Assembly (NCBI GenBank): GCA_002688165.1
Contig: NZCB01000014.1
Coordinates: 1,119-12,462 of the forward strand
Direction of reading: 5' to 3'
From: Candidatus Pacearchaeota archaeon
Lineage (GTDB): Archaea > Nanobdellota > Nanobdellia > Pacearchaeales > GW2011-AR1
Length of the DNA stretch: 11,344 nt
Positions 1-4,763 of this stretch are shown one piece after another. The stretch's first letter is position 1, and every line of letters begins with the position of its first letter. The position numbers and the translations under genes were made by a program. Below the pieces are notes generated by a model, which did no database searches, was not told where the DNA came from, and saw only the letters and a program-made list of their open reading frames with translations.

Positions 1-623
1 CTGCAAGGACAAGCTTTACTTTTCGTTATCAATTCCTTAAATTTTTCTTGACTACACGTACAAACATATGCATCTCCGGATTTGATCAGTTTTTCAGCAT
101 ATTCATAATAAATTTCCAATCTATCTGATTGTATTATAATATTCACTTCATTTTTACATAACCATTTACTTTCTTGCTCAATCATTTTATATGCCGGCTT
201 ATAGATATTCCCGGGATTAGTATCTTCGATTCTAATATAGAATTTTCCATCATAATCTTTAGCATAAAGAAAATTTGGAACTAAAGTTATTATATGCCCA
301 AAAGTTAATGGTCCACTGGGACTTGGACTCATTCTTGTTACAACTTTTCCTTTTTTTAATTTAGATAATTCAGGCAATCCTTCTCTTTCCTTCCTATAAC
401 CTATTATCGATTCCAGTTTCTTGAATTCCTTAACTTGTTCATCTAAAGACAATTTATTTACCTCATCAAGAACTTTTTGAATTTGAGGCATAGTCTCTTT
501 TATTTTATTTTTCTTTAATCCCTCATTAAATAAACTATTAATAACTGGGCCAGAAGTCGCCTTACCTGAATGTTCTATTGCATTTTTTAGTGCATATGCC
601 TTTATCGAATCTTTTTTTAACAT
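1..623 (-). CDS. gltX: Glutamyl-tRNA synthetase, archaeal type, N-terminal part (cut by window edge)
   Basis: I translated this strand by hand; the frame is open from the ATG at 623-621 to the window edge, giving about 207 residues. GluRS attaches glutamate to tRNA-Glu (class I synthetase). About 95 residues of helical N-terminal extension, typical of archaeal/eukaryotic GluRS, precede the Rossmann catalytic domain. That domain opens with VVTRMSPSPSGPLTFGHI, the class I HIGH region, in which the first His is Thr and the second His is kept. Further family landmarks follow: FYIRIEDTNP, the QSDR-YYEYAEKLI stretch, then AYVCTC and KACPCR, which include the Cys residues characteristic of the archaeal group. 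The KMSKS-type motif and anticodon domain lie outside the window. A TATA-like TTTTATAA on this strand (651-644) is centred about 25 bases before the ATG, so the mRNA is probably leaderless. Family call is firm; specificity for Glu rather than Gln rests on the archaeal context. Confidence 0.93.
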   Translation of the reverse strand, partial: MLKKDSIKAYALKNAIEHSGKATSGPVINSLFNEGLKKNKIKETMPQIQKVLDEVNKLSLDEQVKEFKKLESIIGYRKEREGLPELSKLKKGKVVTRMSPSPSGPLTFGHIITLVPNFLYAKDYDGKFYIRIEDTNPGNIYKPAYKMIEQESKWLCKNEVNIIIQSDRLEIYYEYAEKLIKSGDAYVCTCSQEKFKELITKSKACPC

Positions 624-643
624 GTTGTATTTAAGAAAAAGAG

Positions 644-651
644 TTATAAAA
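644..651 (-). promoter_or_regulatory. TATA box of gltX
   Basis: TTTTATAA read on the minus strand, centred about 25 bases upstream of the gltX ATG. This is the usual archaeal spacing for a transcript starting at or next to the start codon. Confidence 0.55.
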
Positions 652-670
652 GTGTTTGGAATGGGAATAG

Positions 671-678
671 TTAAATAA
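671..678 (+). promoter_or_regulatory. TATA-like box of the FHA gene
   Basis: TTAAATAA lies with its centre about 23-24 bases before the ATG at 698. Its position argues against the in-frame TTG at 680, which would sit right beside the box, and in favour of ATG 698 as a leaderless start. Confidence 0.5.
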
Positions 679-697
679 TTTGGAATCTTGTAAATTT

Positions 698-1093
698 ATG
701 GTTAAATCAGTTTATTTGCATGATTTGGTTACTCAAGATTTTATAGAAATTCCTTCAGATAAAACTCCTAGATCAATTGGAAGAGCAAGGGATTGTGATC
801 TTGTTGTGGATTCTACTTTTACAAATATTTCTCGTTTACAAATATCTGTTCAATATTTTCCTCATGGAGATATTTTATTAACACAAAAAAGTTCAAATTG
901 TGATACTTTTTATGGTCCTTCTGAAGAAGACTTAGATAATCTCTATTACAACCAATCAGAAAATATTCTTCCAGGATATTTAATTAGATTTGGAGAGGGA
1001 TATGATTTGAGATTATTACCATTTAATGATAGGTTGGTTCAAGAACGTCTTAGATCTAGAAGCGAGGATACTAAAATTGTTGATTTAAATTAA
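698..1093 (+). CDS. Small FHA-domain protein
   Basis: A 131-residue protein consisting almost wholly of a forkhead-associated fold, a beta-sandwich that usually binds phosphothreonine peptides. Visible landmarks are RSIGRARDCDLVV (Gly28-Arg29, the conserved GR), NISRLQISV (Ser45-Arg46, where the family normally has S-R-x-H) and SSNCDTFYG, which matches the S-x-N-G-T-F-x-N-G type strand/loop. The His of the SRxH motif is replaced by Gln48, so the phosphopeptide-side contacts may be altered. The C-terminal 20 residues are charged. It is a stand-alone domain; no kinase is visible nearby. Start chosen at ATG 698 because of the TATA spacing; an in-frame TTG at 680 would add six residues. Its stop overlaps the stop of the convergent kleisin gene by four bases. 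Partner and role are unknown. Confidence 0.8.
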   Translation: MVKSVYLHDLVTQDFIEIPSDKTPRSIGRARDCDLVVDSTFTNISRLQISVQYFPHGDILLTQKSSNCDTFYGPSEEDLDNLYYNQSENILPGYLIRFGEGYDLRLLPFNDRLVQERLRSRSEDTKIVDLN

Positions 1094-2160
1094 TTTTCTT
1101 GATTAAAACCACTAGCCTTCTCAATTTTTTCGTCTTTTTCTAAACGTTCAATTTCAGTTGTCATATCTATTCCTAGTTCTTTCATTAATTCATCTTTTGC
1201 TACTTTTGCTAATTGTTTTTTCTTTTCTTTAGTTTCTCTAGCTTTTTGTATTCCTGTAAGTTTAATTTCTTCTACAGATTCAGAAAGTTCTTCTTTCATT
1301 TCTTCAATGTCTTCTTCAAGTTCTTCGATAAATTGATCTTTATTTTTTTGAAAGTATTCAAATAGATAAATCCAGATATCATCTAAATGATCATTTTGTT
1401 CTAACCAGAGTTTTCGGTTATTGCTTAAATATAATAATGGTAAGAATGTTGCAAGTTTTTCTTCTTTTTCATTTTTAGTTAGATCATTGTATGTTAGTTT
1501 GGTTAAATTTTCTTTTTGAGGTTTTTTAATTGAGATTAGAATTTTTTCATAGAATTGTTTGACACGATCTTTCAAATCTATCCTTTTGAATTTAGGAATA
1601 TCAACTTGAGAAAGTTTTTGCGCTCTTTTAACAGCTACTTCTCTTTTTATTCTTCTTGACTCCGTATTAATTGCTTTGTTTAAAGCAATCATTAATTCTG
1701 GAAGTGTTACTTTCCTTAATCTTGACATAGGCGTTTTTGGAACTAAGATTGGAAGTTCTGATTCATCAATCTCTATTCTTTCAACTGGCTTTGCAGGTTC
1801 TTGTTTTCTACCAAATAATATTTCATCTATTTCTTTTAGATGTTTATTCAATAAAAATTCTGATTTAATTCTAAGCAATAATGCGGCTGCCAAAAGTACC
1901 TTGCTAGATACGTAAAAATCGGTCTCTTCCATAAGTTCAATTTTTTCAAAATATTTTTTTGTTAAAACTATAAGATCAAGATCCCAGGGATCTAATTGTT
2001 CTGTATGAACCATCTCATAAATTATTCCTTGCCAGTCCGGCTTTTTACTTGTAATGATATCATAAACCTGATTTGGAGATACTTTTTCTATTTCTTCTAT
2101 AACTTCCTGTTCTGTTAGTTCTGGTTCTGCCTCCTTTGGTAAGAATTCTTCAAATCCCAT
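1090..2160 (-). CDS. scpA: ScpA-like kleisin (segregation and condensation protein A)
   Basis: A 356-residue kleisin, the subunit that bridges the two heads of an SMC dimer in chromosome organisation and segregation. The N-terminal SMC-neck-binding domain is clear: DWQGIIYEMVHTEQLDPWDLDL (about 42-63) and VLLAAALLLRIKSEFLL (about 88-104) match the ScpA consensus closely. A variable acidic linker follows (about 105-145), then a basic helical part, then a winged-helix-like C-terminal domain (about 219-267, with LTYNDL, TFLPLLYLSNN and the LEQND-DIWIYL end) that should bind the SMC cap. Beyond this is a tail of about 89 highly charged residues (EELEEDIEEMKEEL..., KKKQLAKVAKDEL) predicted to be helical or coiled, which makes the protein longer than usual ScpA (about 230-260 residues). 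No smc or scpB gene is in the window. Start at ATG 2160, about 25 bases after a TATA-like box. Confidence 0.9.
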   Translation of the reverse strand: MGFEEFLPKEAEPELTEQEVIEEIEKVSPNQVYDIITSKKPDWQGIIYEMVHTEQLDPWDLDLIVLTKKYFEKIELMEETDFYVSSKVLLAAALLLRIKSEFLLNKHLKEIDEILFGRKQEPAKPVERIEIDESELPILVPKTPMSRLRKVTLPELMIALNKAINTESRRIKREVAVKRAQKLSQVDIPKFKRIDLKDRVKQFYEKILISIKKPQKENLTKLTYNDLTKNEKEEKLATFLPLLYLSNNRKLWLEQNDHLDDIWIYLFEYFQKNKDQFIEELEEDIEEMKEELSESVEEIKLTGIQKARETKEKKKQLAKVAKDELMKELGIDMTTEIERLEKDEKIEKASGFNQEN

Positions 2161-2182
2161 ATTTATTTAATAGAAAGAGAGT

Positions 2183-2190
2183 TAAAAAGT
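2183..2190 (-). promoter_or_regulatory. TATA-like box of scpA
   Basis: On the minus strand the bases read ACTTTTTAAC around 2190-2183, centred about 25 bases before the scpA ATG. The box is weak in sequence but well placed. Confidence 0.4.
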
Positions 2191-2245
2191 GTTGTTGGTA
2201 TCGTTTAAGCTATTATGTCATTATCTAGTTACAACATACCGAAAC

Positions 2246-2254
2246 ATTTATAAA
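2246..2254 (+). promoter_or_regulatory. TATA box upstream of the structured leader
   Basis: ATTTATAAA, a good archaeal TATA box. A transcript would start near 2273-2280, before the GC-rich hairpin at 2290-2339 and 80-87 bases before the ATG at 2360. This is unlike its neighbours, where the box sits about 25 bases from the start codon, so this gene probably has a true 5' leader. Confidence 0.5.
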
Positions 2255-2289
2255 TGATTTATTCATCTATTTATTATCACCTCTTTTTC

Positions 2290-2339
2290 CCCAGAAGAGC
2301 CAGGACGTACGCTTTTGTATGACACCGGCTTTTCTAGGG
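2290..2339 (+). ncRNA. GC-rich hairpin, candidate structured leader or small RNA
   Basis: About 54% G+C in a strongly AT-rich region. The outer stem pairs AGAAGAGCC (2293-2301) with GGCTTTTCT (2327-2335), 9 pairs including one G-U. It is extended by CCC (2290-2292) with GGG (2337-2339) across a bulged A. GG (2303-2304) can pair with CC (2325-2326), and an inner stem CGTAC (2306-2310) with GTATG (2317-2321) closes a six-base loop. Eight bases further on is a T6 run (2348-2353). A competing short stem, CTCTT (2281-2285) with AAGAG (2295-2299), would exclude the outer stem. It may be a cis-acting leader of the gene at 2360 or an independent RNA. No known RNA family is recognised. The region is also open in the frame of the downstream gene, so it could be coding. 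Confidence 0.4.
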
Positions 2340-2359
2340 TTTCAAAATTTTTTAATAAT

Positions 2360-2701
2360 ATGGTAAATATAAGAGATAATTTAGAAAGAATATCCTTAAT
2401 AACAGGATACGCAGCAACAGCTTTAGCGGGAGTTACAGAATTACTTCCAGAAAAAGAATATTTTTCAAATGCGCCTATATGGGGTGTTGCATCTGCAGCT
2501 ATGGCGGCATATATAATAAATATAGCTACAAATCCAGATCCAAGACATAATAGGGAATATAATAGTGCATTTAGTAAAGAAAAGCCAATTATGCAAACTA
2601 GTGGCACATTTAATGAAGAAAAGCCAGCTATGCAAATTTATAATCCTTCAAGATTAGAAGCTAGATCTCTAAGAAATGAAACTAGTAAAAAATTAGATTA
2701 A
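2360..2701 (+). CDS. Small two-helix membrane protein, function unknown
   Basis: Not recognised. From ATG 2360 the product has 113 residues: a short charged N-terminus, two hydrophobic segments (ISLITGYAATALAGVTELL and, after a PEKEYFSNAP loop, IWGVASAAMAAYIINIA), then a hydrophilic tail of about 55 residues. The tail contains two near-copies of EKP(I/A)MQ from a 19-base direct repeat. Small-residue-rich helices (AATALAG, ASAAMAA) suggest helix packing in the membrane. The start is uncertain: a TTG at 2315 is in frame and the frame stays open back to 2258, but that part overlaps the GC-rich hairpin and uses codons (acg, acc, ggc) rare in the neighbours, so I prefer ATG 2360. The opposite strand is open over the same region but looks like a mirror of the hydrophobic codons. 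Confidence 0.6.
   Translation: MVNIRDNLERISLITGYAATALAGVTELLPEKEYFSNAPIWGVASAAMAAYIINIATNPDPRHNREYNSAFSKEKPIMQTSGTFNEEKPAMQIYNPSRLEARSLRNETSKKLD
2579..2636 (+). repeat. 19-base imperfect direct repeat inside the small membrane protein gene
   Basis: GAAAAGCCAATTATGCAAA at 2579-2597 recurs as GAAAAGCCAGCTATGCAAA at 2618-2636, with 17 of 19 bases identical and 20 bases between copies. Spacing from copy to copy is 39 bases (13 codons), so the frame is kept and the tail repeats EKPIMQ/EKPAMQ. Confidence 0.75.
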
Positions 2702-2718
2702 TTTCTATTATCTATAAA

Positions 2719-2727
2719 CTTTTAAAC
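2719..2727 (+). promoter_or_regulatory. TATA box of the decarboxylase-like gene
   Basis: CTTTTAAAC, centred about 25 bases before the ATG at 2748; a leaderless transcript is implied. TATAAAC just upstream (2713-2719) is an alternative. Confidence 0.5.
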
Positions 2728-2747
2728 CTTATTTATTGTAATTTTCT

Positions 2748-3800
2748 ATGAATAAAGAAACTCCACATTTTATTTTTAAAGAAAAGAAACTCGAAGAGAA
2801 TTATAGGGAATTTGAGAGATTATGTGAAAAGCATGTTGGAGATTATGTTATAGCTTATTCTATTAAGACAAATGGTTTTGGTGCTTTGATAAATAAATTG
2901 CATGAGTTAGGAAGCAATTTTGAAGTTGCTTCAATGGAGGAAATTATGAAAACTCCTGAAAAGTCTAAGGTTTTTAATGGCTCTTGTAAAACTGATGAAG
3001 AATTGCAAATGGCTATTGATGGTAGATTTTTGATTAATGTTGATAGTAAGAGTGAAATCGATAGAATAGTAAAATTAAGGGAAGGAAAAGAATTTAATGT
3101 TAGTTTGAGAGTTAGTTTGGATGAAGGTAAGTTTGGCTTTGAATCTAATAAATTAGAAGGAGCTATTGATTATTGTTTTATGAATAATTTAAAAGTTATA
3201 GGATTAAGTTTTCATCCTGGGACTCAGAAAAATTTTAGGCATTATGGAGATTATGTTAGGCAAGTTGAAAAAGTAATTGAAAATATTAAAGACAAGGTTG
3301 AATTAAAATATTTAGATATTGGGGGCGGTTTTCCAGATAAGATTCAATTAAAAAATCTTGGAGTAAAATTAGAAGATTATTTTGAATTAATAGCTAGTTT
3401 AAAAAAATTTAATGCAAAGATTGTTTTTGAGCCCGGAAGATTTTTAGTTGCAGATGCTTTTGAGTTAATTACAAAAATTAATGTTATTAAACAAAAAGAT
3501 GGGAAAAATTATGCTATCTTAGATGCAGGAATTAATTTATTAAGTAAAATTACTTTGGCTAAGTATTGGTTTGAGAAAGTTCAGAATTCCGACTCTGATA
3601 ATAAACCTCCTCATTCAGATAAACAAAATGAGAATGAGTATATTTTAGCAGGTCCTTTATTATTTGGAAATGATGTTGTTGGCAGATTTAAAGGCAATTT
3701 AAAAGAGGGAGATTTGATGAAAGTTACTAATGTTGGAGCGTATTGTTTTAACCTTGCTTGGGAAATTAGTTATAGAAAGCCAAGGGTTTTTATAGAATAA
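2748..3800 (+). CDS. PLP-dependent fold-III decarboxylase-like protein (LysA/ornithine decarboxylase superfamily)
   Basis: A 350-residue protein of the alanine-racemase-fold group (diaminopimelate, ornithine and related decarboxylases). The PLP lysine is K40 in IAYSIKTN. The SFHPGTQ segment (about 153-159), D190-IGGGFP (glycine loop), E228-PGR (phosphate/pyridine side) and Y332 in GAYCF are all where the family has them. The key difference is at 302-309: decarboxylases have G-P-x-C-D/E-x-x-D, where Cys and the acidic residue come from the partner subunit's active site. Here it reads GPLLFGND, with both replaced (L305, F306). A hydrophilic insert (about 280-298, rich in Ser, Asp, Asn, Pro) precedes it. 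At 350 residues it is shorter than typical diaminopimelate decarboxylase (about 400-420). PLP binding is likely; the reaction is uncertain, and no lysine or polyamine genes are nearby. Start is supported by TATA spacing. Confidence 0.82.
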   Translation: MNKETPHFIFKEKKLEENYREFERLCEKHVGDYVIAYSIKTNGFGALINKLHELGSNFEVASMEEIMKTPEKSKVFNGSCKTDEELQMAIDGRFLINVDSKSEIDRIVKLREGKEFNVSLRVSLDEGKFGFESNKLEGAIDYCFMNNLKVIGLSFHPGTQKNFRHYGDYVRQVEKVIENIKDKVELKYLDIGGGFPDKIQLKNLGVKLEDYFELIASLKKFNAKIVFEPGRFLVADAFELITKINVIKQKDGKNYAILDAGINLLSKITLAKYWFEKVQNSDSDNKPPHSDKQNENEYILAGPLLFGNDVVGRFKGNLKEGDLMKVTNVGAYCFNLAWEISYRKPRVFIE

Positions 3801-3824
3801 ATATTTAATTTTAAAATGAACTTG

Positions 3825-3843
3825 AATAGGTAGAGTTCCTATT
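3825..3843 (+). promoter_or_regulatory. Short inverted repeat before tfs
   Basis: AATAGG (3825-3830) and CCTATT (3838-3843) are perfect inverted copies around TAGAGTT. The pair lies 15 bases before the tfs ATG, in a gap where no well-placed TATA box is visible. An A/T-rich box at 3798-3811 would start transcription near the repeat, leaving it at the 5' end of a roughly 30-base leader. Role unknown; six-base arms can occur by chance. Confidence 0.3.
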
Positions 3844-3857
3844 ATTTAATTAGAAAA

Positions 3858-4175
3858 ATGAAACTTTGTAGTAAATGTAAAAATATAATGAAACCCTTAG
3901 ATAAGGGAATGTTTGAATGTATTAGTTGCAACCATAAGGCAAAGGGAAAAGATTTAATAGAAATTGAGAAGATTCCTGAGCATGAAATTGTTGAAGAAGG
4001 TGTTGTTGAGGATAAGAATATATTTGCAGATTATCCATTTAAATGTGAAAAGTGTGGATTTGACAAGGCAGAAGTTGTTGAAAGACCACCCTATGTTTCT
4101 GATGAAGATAGCTTAACTTATTTAAAATGTGGCAAGTGCGATTGGATGGAAAATCTTGCAAGGAAGACAAGTTAA
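3858..4175 (+). CDS. tfs: Transcription factor S (TFIIS/RPA12-like)
   Basis: A 105-residue, two-zinc-ribbon protein of the family that enters the secondary channel of archaeal RNA polymerase and stimulates cleavage of backtracked RNA. The N-terminal ribbon has C4-x2-C7 and C21-x2-C24. After an acidic linker (about 33-57), the C-terminal ribbon begins at YPFKC63-EKC66 and ends at C91-GKC94. The essential acidic pair at the tip of the C-terminal ribbon is present as D82-E83 in the SDEDSLTYLKC segment, so cleavage activity is plausible. The surrounding RSADEP-type consensus is only partly kept. Length is that of ordinary archaeal TFS. It overlaps the next gene by one base (TAATG), so the two are probably co-transcribed and translationally coupled. 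Archaeal paralogues of TFS exist that inhibit polymerase, but the intact DE pair argues for the standard factor. Confidence 0.9.
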   Translation: MKLCSKCKNIMKPLDKGMFECISCNHKAKGKDLIEIEKIPEHEIVEEGVVEDKNIFADYPFKCEKCGFDKAEVVERPPYVSDEDSLTYLKCGKCDWMENLARKTS

Positions 4176-4615
4176 TGATAAATACAAAAGATATTAATGA
4201 AGCTAGAAAAGAAATTCAGAAATTAGTTAGAGCTGAAGAAAAGATTGTAGTTTATGCTCAAGATGATGATTTTAATAGAAAGATATTTGAAATAAAGAAT
4301 GTGGATATGGTAGTTGGTCTTGAGATTGGAGGCAAAGATAGATTGAAACAAAGAGGTTCTGGGATGAATGAAGTTATTGCTAAACTTGCAAAAAAGAATA
4401 ATATTGAAATTGGTATAGATTTAAGTAAAATAAAAGGATTAAATCTTTTAGAGAAGGGAAAAGTGCTTTCTAGGATTAGACAAAATATTAGTTTATGTAA
4501 AAGAACTAGAGCTAGAATCGTAATACTTGATATTGATGGTAAAAAAGCTAATAGTTTAATAGTTAGTTTAGGTGGCAATACTCAACAAGGCAAGGCGGCT
4601 TATAACAAAGCTTAA
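4175..4615 (+). CDS. rnp3: RNase P protein component 3 (Rpp30)
   Basis: A 146-residue Rpp30 homologue, a TIM-barrel-like protein that, with its partner proteins, supports the RNase P RNA in removing tRNA 5' leaders. Recognisable parts are DMVVGLEIGGKDRLKQRGSGMNEVIAKLAKK (about 47-77), NIEIGIDLSKI, and LSRIRQNISLCKRTRARIVI (about 100-119), corresponding to the family's NxxLCRK region. The C-terminal end has SLGG where the family has a similar S-[FL]-G turn. It is shorter than many archaeal Rpp30 proteins (about 200 residues or more). I chose ATG 4175 because it forms a TAATG overlap with the tfs stop and because an upstream in-frame ATG at 4127 would lie deep inside the tfs zinc ribbon. Confident family call. 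Confidence 0.85.
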   Translation: MINTKDINEARKEIQKLVRAEEKIVVYAQDDDFNRKIFEIKNVDMVVGLEIGGKDRLKQRGSGMNEVIAKLAKKNNIEIGIDLSKIKGLNLLEKGKVLSRIRQNISLCKRTRARIVILDIDGKKANSLIVSLGGNTQQGKAAYNKA

Positions 4616-4620
4616 ATATA
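4612..4620 (+). promoter_or_regulatory. TATA box overlapping the rnp3 stop codon
   Basis: TTAAATATA, centred about 24 bases before the ATG of the Phe-rich mini-ORF at 4640. This is the same geometry as the leaderless promoters in this window. Confidence 0.4.
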
Positions 4621-4625
4621 ACTGA

Positions 4626-4639
4626 TTTTTCTAGTTTTT
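4626..4639 (+). terminator. T-rich terminator-like tract after tfs-rnp3
   Basis: Two T5 runs (4626-4630 and 4635-4639) follow the rnp3 stop within 24 bases, with no stem. Archaeal RNA polymerase terminates at such T-tracts on the non-template strand, so this can end the tfs-rnp3 transcript. Confidence 0.4.
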
Positions 4640-4705
4640 ATGAAGAGCAATACTAAATTTGAATGTAAGAATTTTAGTTTTAGCTTTGGTTTCTTTTTTA
4701 ATTAA
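4640..4705 (+). CDS. Phe-rich 21-codon mini-ORF, candidate leader peptide of pheS
   Basis: ATG 4640 opens a 21-residue frame ending at TAA 4703-4705. Seven residues are Phe, at positions 7, 12, 14, 16, 18, 19 and 20 (the end reads FSFSFGFFFN). It sits 59 bases before pheS, has a TATA-like box 24 bases ahead of its ATG, and its stop is followed after one base by a perfect palindrome. Bacterial pheST operons such as that of Escherichia coli have a Phe-rich leader peptide (pheM) controlling attenuation; a similar arrangement in an archaeon would be new to my knowledge. The caveat is serious: T-rich DNA gives Phe codons by chance, and the T6 at 4694-4699 could simply be a terminator. Whether it is translated cannot be told from the sequence. 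Confidence 0.3.
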   Translation: MKSNTKFECKNFSFSFGFFFN

Positions 4706-4706
4706 T

Positions 4707-4728
4707 GTAAATCTATTTATAGATTTAC
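4707..4728 (+). promoter_or_regulatory. Perfect 22-base palindrome before pheS
   Basis: Arms GTAAATCTAT (4707-4716) and ATAGATTTAC (4719-4728) are exact inverted copies around TT. In DNA it sits just upstream of the pheS TATA-like box (4735-4742), a position suited to a dimeric regulator. In RNA it gives a nine-pair hairpin with a four-base loop directly after the mini-ORF stop codon. Confidence 0.5.
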
Positions 4729-4734
4729 GGAAAG

Positions 4735-4742
4735 TTATTAAT
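4735..4742 (+). promoter_or_regulatory. TATA-like box of pheS
   Basis: TTATTAAT, centred about 25 bases before the pheS ATG at 4764; allows a leaderless pheS transcript independent of any upstream leader. Confidence 0.4.
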
Positions 4743-4763
4743 TAGAAAGAACCATAATATAAG

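Noticed and set aside
290..345. First His of the gltX HIGH motif replaced by Thr (TFGH).
   Set aside because: Archaeal GluRS sequences vary at this site as far as I recall, and the rest of the catalytic domain is well kept, so I do not count it as loss of function.
1676..1915. Open frame inside scpA on the plus strand; similar antisense frames lie inside rnp3 (4258-4578), pheS (5601-5825), the 8033-8515 gene (8115-8339) and the start of the 9512 gene (9334-9537).
   Set aside because: Each lies wholly or mostly within a gene with clear family motifs on the other strand, and none shows a recognisable product or its own promoter.
2264..2284. GAGGTGAT, a near-perfect Shine-Dalgarno on the minus strand (2284-2277), followed by ATG at 2266.
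   Set aside because: The frame it would serve has only 13 codons before TAG, and leaderless starts dominate here; I treat the match as chance.
2254..2322. 22-codon frame from ATG 2254, Tyr-rich, as a possible leader peptide for the 2360 gene.
   Set aside because: The ATG overlaps the TATA box itself, so it would lie upstream of the expected transcription start.
2263..2607. Open frame on the minus strand with a hydrophobic 114-residue product, opposite the small membrane protein.
   Set aside because: Its hydrophobic runs mirror the Ala/Ile codons of the plus-strand gene, it has no TATA box at the right distance, and codon composition favours the plus strand.
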